Shown: piece by piece, positions 57,940-63,305 of the stretch | Numbering within the stretch: the stretch's first letter is position 1 | Layout: each line of letters begins with the position of its first letter | Assembly: GCA_031385545.1 (NCBI GenBank) | Contig: JANNBN010000095.1 | Location: forward strand, 1 to 63,305 | Length of the DNA stretch: 63,305 bases | Direction: 5' to 3' | Origin: JANNBN01 sp031385545 | GTDB taxonomy: Bacteria > Actinomycetota > Acidimicrobiia > Acidimicrobiales > JANYDT01 | Made by a program: the position numbers and the translations under genes | Notes under the pieces: generated by a model | What the model saw: the letters and a program-made list of their open reading frames with translations, nothing else | The model's database searches: none | Told to the model about the DNA's origin: nothing

Positions 57940-59517
57940 TCAGCGCTTTTTCTTCTTCTTGTTCTTGCTGGCTGATGCACCCGGGGTTCCGGGTGCTGTC
58001 ACCCGTCCTGCCGGGCTTGCCCCTGGGCGCGGTGAGGCGCCCGGCAACGACGGAAGCTTTGGCTTGCCGGCCAGCCCTCCGCCGAGCCCTCCGCCCAGCC
58101 CGCCACCAAGGCCACCGGGGAGATTGACCCCGAGCGCTTCAAGCTGCGCCGGATCGACCGAACCGTCGGAGAGCCCCTTCTGAATGGCGCGGGCCTGCTT
58201 CATCTTGCTGAGCGCTCCACCCCCCTTGGGCATCATGGCCGGGCCGAGCGCTTTCATCATCTTCTGCATCTCGCCGAACTGCTTCAGGAGTTGGTTGACC
58301 TCACTGAGCGGACGTCCCGCCCCGTTCGCGATGCGCTGGCGCCGGCTGGCATCGACCAGCGACGGGTCGACCCGTTCGAGCCGGGTCATGGAGCAGATGA
58401 TGGCTTCGACCCGATCAAGTTCGCGTTCGTCGAGATCGACATCCTTCAGCTCCTTGCTCATCCCCGGCATGAGGTTGAGCAGGTTCTTCATGGGCCCCAT
58501 TTTGCGGACGGAGCGCATCTGCTCCAGGAAGTCGTCGAGCGTGAATTTGCCCGACATGAGTGACTCGGCAGCCTTTTCGGCCTGGTCCTGGTCGAAAACC
58601 GATTCGGCCTGCTCGATGAGCGTGAGCACGTCGCCCATGCCAAGGATGCGCCCGGCCATGCGATCGGGGTGGAACTGGTCGAAGTCGCCCAGCTTCTCGC
58701 CGGTCGACGCGAAGGCGATTGGACGGCCGATGACCTCTTTGACGCTGAGCGCCGCGCCACCGCGGGCGTCGCCGTCGAGCTTGGTCATCACCACGCCGTC
58801 GATGGCAAGGGCCTCGTGGAACGCAAGGGCCGTGTTGACGGCGTCCTGACCAGTCATCGCATCGATGACGAGGAACGTGTAGTCAGGCTGAACCGCTTCG
58901 GAGATGCGACGCACCTCGTCCATGAGGTCCACGTCGATGCTGAGGCGGCCGGCGGTATCGACGATCAGCACGTCCTTGCCGAGGCGGCGGGCCTCTGCAA
59001 GCCCTTCTCGGGCCACCGTGACCGGGTCGGTCGCAGAGCTGTAGACCGGCACACCGGCCTGCTGGCCGAGGACGCGGAGCTGCTCGACGGCGGCCGGGCG
59101 CTGCAGGTCGGCACCGACCAGCAAGGGGTTGCGGCCCTGTGACTTGAACCACTTGGCGAGCTTGGCCGTGGTGGTGGTTTTACCCGCGCCTTGCAGACCA
59201 GCCATGAGGATGACCGTCGGTGGCTTGCTGGCAAACTTGATGCTGAGCGTCTCGCCGCCGAGCGCGTTGGTGAGTTCGGCGTTGACGGCCTTGATGACCT
59301 GCTGGCTGGGGTTCAATGCCTGCGAGATATCGGCGCCGATGAGCTGCTCGCGGATACGACCAACCAGCGTGCGGACCACGGCGAGGTTGACGTCGGCTTC
59401 GAGGAGCGCAACGCGAATTTCGCGGAGTACCTCGTCGACGTCGGCCTCGGACAGACGGCCTTTGCTGCGGAGCTTGGAGAAGATGCCGTCGAAACGGTCT
59501 GAGAGGCTTTCGAACAT
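57940..59517 (-). CDS. ffh: Ffh, signal recognition particle protein
   Basis: Ffh targets nascent membrane proteins to the translocon. The 525-residue protein has an N-domain (MFESLSDRFDGIF), the GTPase G-domain (GLQGAGKTTTTAKLA, DTAGRL, TKLDGDARGG) and the Met-rich M-domain (SGKFTLDDFLEQMRSVRKMGPMKNLLNLMPGM). The tail contains the repeat GGLGGGLGGGLGGGL and a poly-Lys end (KNKKKKKR). It starts 39 bases from the divergent B-box protease gene. Confidence 0.96.
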   Translation of the reverse strand: MFESLSDRFDGIFSKLRSKGRLSEADVDEVLREIRVALLEADVNLAVVRTLVGRIREQLIGADISQALNPSQQVIKAVNAELTNALGGETLSIKFASKPPTVILMAGLQGAGKTTTTAKLAKWFKSQGRNPLLVGADLQRPAAVEQLRVLGQQAGVPVYSSATDPVTVAREGLAEARRLGKDVLIVDTAGRLSIDVDLMDEVRRISEAVQPDYTFLVIDAMTGQDAVNTALAFHEALAIDGVVMTKLDGDARGGAALSVKEVIGRPIAFASTGEKLGDFDQFHPDRMAGRILGMGDVLTLIEQAESVFDQDQAEKAAESLMSGKFTLDDFLEQMRSVRKMGPMKNLLNLMPGMSKELKDVDLDERELDRVEAIICSMTRLERVDPSLVDASRRQRIANGAGRPLSEVNQLLKQFGEMQKMMKALGPAMMPKGGGALSKMKQARAIQKGLSDGSVDPAQLEALGVNLPGGLGGGLGGGLGGGLAGKPKLPSLPGASPRPGASPAGRVTAPGTPGASASKNKKKKKR

Positions 59518-59556
59518 CGCCCGCCAACGGTAATCGCTGCTGCCAGACTTCTCGGC

Positions 59557-60561
59557 GTGCCCACCTGCTCGTTCCATGTTCAACGCAACGCGATCGGGTC
59601 CTGCCAGCGTTGCAGCCACACGTGGTGCGAGGACTGCCTGCGGTCGGTGCAGGGCGTTCCCCTGTGTCTGGAATGCATCGCCGCGCTGCGGCAACAAGGA
59701 ACCCTGCCTGCTTTCGCCGCTGCGCCGGGCACACAATCCGCGGCACCCTCGCAGCCAATTCCTGTGCGCGCCGCTGCGGCGTCGGATGCCAACTCGCCAA
59801 GCGGCCACACGCTGACCGCTTCCATCCGCCCATCGCCAATCTTTCTGGTCATCGTTGGGGTGTTCATCGCCTCGTGCGTATGGGCCACGCAGATCGATGG
59901 CATCGGTCCGGCGCGTTGGGCCGTTCGTGCTGTGGTCTTCAGCGGGTGGGTGTTGTCGCTGTGTCTGCACGAATTCGGGCACGCAGCAACCGCATTCGTC
60001 GGCGGGGACCACACCGTTGCAGACAAGGGCTACCTCACGCTCGACCCACGGAAATATGCACACGTAGGGCTTTCACTCGGGTTGCCGATCGTGTTTCTGC
60101 TGTTGGGCGGCATCGGCCTGCCAGGCGGAGCGGTCTGGATCAACCATGGGCTCATCCGTTCGGCCAAGCTGCGGTCGCTGATGTCTTTCGCCGGGCCGTT
60201 CGCCAACATCGCCAGCGCGGTGCTGTTGGCGATTCCGCTCCAAATGGGTGTCTTCGACTCGATGCCTGCTCTGATGATGGGCCTGTCGTTCCTCGCCCTG
60301 TTGCAGGTGTCCACGGCGTTGCTCAACCTGTTGCCGGTACCGGGCCTCGATGGGTTCGGCGTGCTGTCGCCGTTCCTGCCCGACTCGGTGATTCGGTCAG
60401 CCGCACAGGTACGTGGTTACGGTTTCTTGATCCTCTTCATCCTGCTGTCGCGCACCGGCCTCGGCACCCTGCTCTGGGACACCTCGGACCGCATCGGCGA
60501 GGCCATCGGCATCCCACTGCAACTGGCCGAATACGGCCGAGCGCTGTTCTCCTTCACCTGA
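59557..60561 (+). CDS. B-box-type zinc finger fused to a site-2 protease (M50)
   Basis: The 334-residue protein starts with a cross-brace zinc finger (C4, H7, C16, C19, C24, C27, C37, C40), a Pro/Ala linker, then a membrane site-2 protease with HEFGH (138-142) and LLNLLPVPGLDGFG as the third zinc ligand region. There are five or six membrane helices and no PDZ domain. The B-box type finger probably recruits a substrate or partner on the cytoplasmic side. It is divergent from ffh and not linked to a sigma/anti-sigma pair here. Confidence 0.87.
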   Translation: MPTCSFHVQRNAIGSCQRCSHTWCEDCLRSVQGVPLCLECIAALRQQGTLPAFAAAPGTQSAAPSQPIPVRAAAASDANSPSGHTLTASIRPSPIFLVIVGVFIASCVWATQIDGIGPARWAVRAVVFSGWVLSLCLHEFGHAATAFVGGDHTVADKGYLTLDPRKYAHVGLSLGLPIVFLLLGGIGLPGGAVWINHGLIRSAKLRSLMSFAGPFANIASAVLLAIPLQMGVFDSMPALMMGLSFLALLQVSTALLNLLPVPGLDGFGVLSPFLPDSVIRSAAQVRGYGFLILFILLSRTGLGTLLWDTSDRIGEAIGIPLQLAEYGRALFSFT

Positions 60562-60647
60562 GGCATCGGGCCGTCCGACCGACCCCCCGGTCGATACCCC
60601 CAGTCACCCCCCCAGTCAACCCCGCCCACCCACACCCTCACCCACCC

Positions 60648-60733
60648 GAAAGTTGTGCCGGGATATACGCGATTGTGGCGGGAAATACGGCCGTAAATCT
60701 CGGCACAACCGCGTACATCCCGGCACGATTTTC
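60648..60733. repeat. 86-bp palindromic repeat, copy 1
   Basis: This is an 86-bp imperfect palindrome centred on tacggccgta (60686-60695), starting gaaagttgtgccggg and ending cccggcacgattttcg. It contains four copies or inversions of the word ttgtgccggg. Copy 2 at 61812-61897 has the same length and centre and agrees at most positions. The two flank the DUF559-type gene. Confidence 0.9.
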
Positions 60734-60751
60734 GAATCGAGCCGGTCAGGG

Positions 60752-61741
60752 CTATTTCGGGATGGTGATCGTTACTTCGTGGTCACCGCGGGTGATGATC
60801 CAACTGGGGTCCGGCCAGGTGCGTCGGGATGCGAGTCGGAGCGTGGCTTGGATTTGCGCGGCGTTTTCCGCAATCGACGTTGTCGAGTCGAACCGAATGA
60901 TTTGCACGACACGCCCGACCAAATTGTCCCGCCTGCGTTCTGCCGATCGGCGGTCCCGGTGATATTGCTCGCCGTCGTATTCCATCGCAACGCCCAGCTG
61001 CTCCAACTCAGCGAGGTCCGGGAAGATCGTGATCGTCTCGCCGGTGGCCAAGTCGGTGACGGTGAGCTGCACCTGGCGCTGGAGGTCGCCGTGCCCCACG
61101 GACCGAGAAGCCTGCAACAGCACCGTCTCCCTCGGGCTGCCGGTCGGTCGACACGCTGGCGGCCTTCGGGCCAGCACGATCCGCAATTTTCGAACTCCTG
61201 GAGCATGAGTTCTGCTCAGTTCGGTGAGTCGGTCCGAACAAGCCCGGTCCCAGGCGCCCGGGTCGAATCGATCAGTCGAACGCAAGGCAGATTCAACGAC
61301 TACCTCGAGTTGGTCAGCGGTCAGAAATCGAGCGAGGTCGAGCAGAGTTCTGGCCTTGTTGGTGATTGAACCCGAACCGAGGTGTGGTTCGATGTCGGCC
61401 GGGTCGAGCGTGCGGCTTCGGTGCACCAAGATCCCCGGCCGAGCGGGATCGCTGCTGGTCGGGTGAAACGTTGAACCGAACGGAACAGTCAGTTCGATCG
61501 GAGGACGCTGCTCGAAGAGGTCAAACCCGTGCAGGTGGGCTGCGAACCGATGACTGAGCGCCGAGACCGGACCCGCATGTTCGAGCAGGCAAGCAATCAC
61601 CGCTTCTGGATTTTCGGAGTGGCTGTAGACGCCGTGCAGGACTCGATGTAATTGGCCACCGGTGGCGTGATCGATGCGATTGCGTTCCCATCCGAGGGAA
61701 CGCAGGTGGGCACGCGAAATGGATCGACCAGTCTTCATCAC
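60752..61741 (-). CDS. AbiEi-like wing-helix and DUF559 (Vsr-type) domain protein
   Basis: The 329-residue protein has an N-terminal helix-turn-helix of AbiEi antitoxin type (SRAHLRSLGWERNRIDHATGGQLHRVLHGVY), a middle domain (LSHRFAAHLHGFDL, LVHRSRTLDPADI, RTLLDLARFL) and a C-terminal Vsr-like nuclease fold (FPDLAELEQLGVAMEYDGEQYH, RRRDNLVGRVVQIIRFDS). Many actinobacteria have multiple copies of such genes without a known role. Base composition is lower in GC than the neighbours. It is enclosed by two 86-bp palindromes, which suggests acquisition as a cassette. No AbiEii-type toxin gene is adjacent. Confidence 0.78.
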   Translation of the reverse strand: MMKTGRSISRAHLRSLGWERNRIDHATGGQLHRVLHGVYSHSENPEAVIACLLEHAGPVSALSHRFAAHLHGFDLFEQRPPIELTVPFGSTFHPTSSDPARPGILVHRSRTLDPADIEPHLGSGSITNKARTLLDLARFLTADQLEVVVESALRSTDRFDPGAWDRACSDRLTELSRTHAPGVRKLRIVLARRPPACRPTGSPRETVLLQASRSVGHGDLQRQVQLTVTDLATGETITIFPDLAELEQLGVAMEYDGEQYHRDRRSAERRRDNLVGRVVQIIRFDSTTSIAENAAQIQATLRLASRRTWPDPSWIITRGDHEVTITIPK

Positions 61742-61811
61742 CTTTCAGTGTATTTCATATCTCATCATGCACCCACCACTTCGATCTCCGTTCTCCGGCC
61801 GGACAGACCAA

Positions 61812-61897
61812 GAAAGTTGTGCCGGGGTTGACGCGGTTGTGCCGGGATCTACGGCCGTATTTCCCGGCACAACCGCGTATTTCCCGGCACGATTTTC
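61812..61897. repeat. 86-bp palindromic repeat, copy 2
   Basis: The second copy of the palindrome is centred on tacggccgta (61850-61859) and is more symmetrical than copy 1. It ends 14 bases before the livF stop codon and could fold into a long hairpin at the end of the livG-livF transcript. Confidence 0.9.
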
Positions 61898-61911
61898 CGG
61901 GGCGGAGGTGG

Positions 61912-62631
61912 TTAGTGGCCGCCGAGGTAGGCGGCTTTCACCGATGGGTCGGCGAGCAGCTCGAGGCCGAGGCCGGACTTCACGATGGAGCCTGTTTCCA
62001 ACACGTACGCACGGTTGGCAATCTTCAGCGCTTTCGACGCGTTCTGCTCGACCAGCAGCACCGTGACACCTTGGCTGTTGATCTGGCGGATGATGGCGAA
62101 GATCTGGTTGATGAGCATCGGCGCAAGCCCCATGGACGGCTCGTCGAGCAACAACAACTTCGGGTTGCTCATCAGTGCCCGGCCGATGGCGAGCATCTGC
62201 TGCTCGCCGCCCGACATGGATCCGCCGGCCTGGGTGTAGCGCTCTCGCAGACGAGGAAACAGCTCGAGCACGTTCTCAAGGTCGGCAGCGGCAGCAGCCG
62301 ACTTGGCGTCCTTGCGAAGGTACATCCCCATTTCGAGGTTTTCCTTCACGGTCATCCCCGGGAAAATGCCACGGCCTTCCGGCGCCTGGCAAAGCCCCAT
62401 GGCCACTCGCTTGTGCGACACGGCGCTGGTGATGTCCTCACCACGAAACCGGATGGACCCGGCTTTCACCGGGCGGACACCGGACAGGGTCTTCATCGTG
62501 GTTGTCTTGCCCGCACCGTTAGCACCGATGAGGGTGACGATCTCACCCTCTTCCACATCGAACGAGATTCCTTTGATGGCCTGGATCTGACCGTAGAAGA
62601 CCTGCAGGTCTTTCACTTCGAGCAGTGCCAT
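61912..62631 (-). CDS. livF: LivF, branched-chain amino-acid-type ABC transporter ATPase
   Basis: The 239-residue ATPase has Walker A GANGAGKTTT, signature MSGGEQQMLAIGRALM and Walker B LLLLDEPSMGLAP, with the LivF-specific ending VLETGSIVKSG...VKAAYLGGH. It starts two bases after the livG stop. The ligand may be branched-chain amino acids, urea or another amide; the binding protein is outside the window. Confidence 0.93.
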   Translation of the reverse strand: MALLEVKDLQVFYGQIQAIKGISFDVEEGEIVTLIGANGAGKTTTMKTLSGVRPVKAGSIRFRGEDITSAVSHKRVAMGLCQAPEGRGIFPGMTVKENLEMGMYLRKDAKSAAAAADLENVLELFPRLRERYTQAGGSMSGGEQQMLAIGRALMSNPKLLLLDEPSMGLAPMLINQIFAIIRQINSQGVTVLLVEQNASKALKIANRAYVLETGSIVKSGLGLELLADPSVKAAYLGGH

Positions 62632-62633
62632 GA

Positions 62634-63305
62634 CTATTCGTCTTCCTTCACGATGGATTCTTCGCCCTCGTCGACACCGAGGTACGCCTCGACGACTCGT
62701 GGATCGTTCTGCACCTCGTAGGGGGAACCCTCGGCGATCTTGCGACCGAACTCCAGGACCACGATGCGGTCTGTGACACCCATGACCAGGCTCATGTCGT
62801 GCTCGATGAGCAGCACGGTGTAGCCCTGGGTGCGGATCTGACGGATTTGATCCATGAGGCGGAGTTTCTCAGCGGGAGTAAAGCCTGCAGCAGGTTCGTC
62901 GAGGCAGACCAGCTTGGGGTCGGTGGCCATGGCCCGACAGATCTCGAGGCGGCGCTGATACCCGTACGGCAGGTTCTTCGCCAGGTCGTCGCGGCAGTCG
63001 GAGATGCCCATGAAATCCAGCAGTTCCTCAGCGCGCTTACGACCTGCCGTCTCTTCGTTCTTGTGCACCGGCAACCGGAACAGCGCTGCGACAACACTCG
63101 TCTTGTGGTGGGCGTCGCCGCCGACCATCACGTTGTCGATGGCCGTCATTTCCGGAAAGAGCCGGATGTTCTGGAACGTTCGGGCGATCCCAAGGCGGGT
63201 GATCTCATAGCGCTTCAGACCGATCAGCGGTCTGCCTTCGAACCGAACCTGGCCCTCGGTGGCTTGATACACACCCGTCATCACGTTGAAGCACGTGGTC
63301 TTGCC
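62634..63305 (-). CDS. livG: LivG, branched-chain amino-acid-type ABC transporter ATPase (partial)
   Basis: The gene is cut by the window edge: the visible 223 codons begin inside Walker A (GKTTCFN) and continue through MTGVYQATEGQVRFEG, IARTFQNIRLFPEMTAIDNVMVG, a signature-like LPYGYQRRLEICRAMA and Walker B LVCLDEPAAGFTP to the acidic end EGEESIVKEDE. The signature reads LPYGYQRRLE rather than LSGGQ, which is common in LivG. About 40 N-terminal residues are missing. It is paired with livF. Confidence 0.93.
   Translation of the reverse strand, partial: GKTTCFNVMTGVYQATEGQVRFEGRPLIGLKRYEITRLGIARTFQNIRLFPEMTAIDNVMVGGDAHHKTSVVAALFRLPVHKNEETAGRKRAEELLDFMGISDCRDDLAKNLPYGYQRRLEICRAMATDPKLVCLDEPAAGFTPAEKLRLMDQIRQIRTQGYTVLLIEHDMSLVMGVTDRIVVLEFGRKIAEGSPYEVQNDPRVVEAYLGVDEGEESIVKEDE

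Noticed and set aside
1..63305. tRNA, rRNA, tmRNA or SRP RNA genes
   Set aside because: I looked for cloverleaf and conserved RNA sequences in the gaps between genes and saw none; the longest gene-free stretches are only about 300 bases.

Overview
This window comes from a high-GC actinobacterium. Evidence is a mycothione reductase with its diagnostic GTGSGNSI start, a DUF2469 gene, a WhiG-type sigma factor and the actinobacterial gene order comM-dprA-xerC-whiG-M23-rpsB-tsf-pyrH-frr-cdsA-dxr-rseP-ispG. Class Acidimicrobiia is my best guess, but it is an inference. Genes are packed tightly, with many ATGA/GTGA stop-start overlaps, and several + strand genes appear leaderless (a TAnnnT box six bases before the start codon).

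Layout. 0-2.6 kb: PadR regulator with a membrane partner, then a secreted subtilisin-like protease. 2.6-5.6 kb: larB-larC-larE, synthesis of the nickel-pincer nucleotide cofactor. 5.7-7.3 kb: PAS-GGDEF diguanylate cyclase. 7.3-15.4 kb: envelope polysaccharide cluster on the - strand (FlaA1/CapD-type epimerase, low-molecular-weight tyrosine phosphatase, PqqD-like protein, BcsB-like membrane protein, membrane HEAT-repeat protein, GT2 synthase). 15.5-19.8 kb: a lasso-type RiPP locus. It holds a 43-codon precursor gene, an asparagine-synthetase-like cyclase, a PRMT-like methyltransferase and an HprK-like kinase; the PqqD-like protein in the polysaccharide operon is the probable leader-recognition element. 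19.9-39 kb: housekeeping block (mtr, ispG, rseP, dxr, nadE, cdsA, frr, pyrH, tsf, rpsB, M23 protein, whiG, xerC, dprA, comM). 39-52.9 kb: mixed accessory block (class III aminotransferase, a diguanylate cyclase coupled to glcDEF, DinB-like protein, arsenic operon, ECF41 sigma factor with an FAD oxidoreductase, DUF2469/yraN, a third diguanylate cyclase). 52.9-59.5 kb: ffh-rpsP-khpA-rimM-(qor)-trmD-(ung)-rplS-lepB. 59.5-63.3 kb: B-box/site-2 protease, a DUF559-type gene flanked by two 86-bp palindromes, and livF-livG of a branched-chain amino-acid-type ABC transporter, cut by the window end.

The most interesting item is the lasso-type locus at 12.5-19.8 kb. The precursor has the YxxP leader motif, Thr at -2 and a 20-residue Gly/Lys-rich core able to form a Gly1-Asp8 ring and ending in Ser. 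A cyclase, a kinase of the type that phosphorylates lasso C-terminal Ser, and a methyltransferase lie beside it. No transglutaminase-like B2 protease and no exporter are present in the window. The locus sits directly against a polysaccharide cluster. Other notable patterns are the paired long palindromes around 60752-61741, a nested palindrome at 31313-31400, and many 10-15 nt tandem repeats both between and inside genes.
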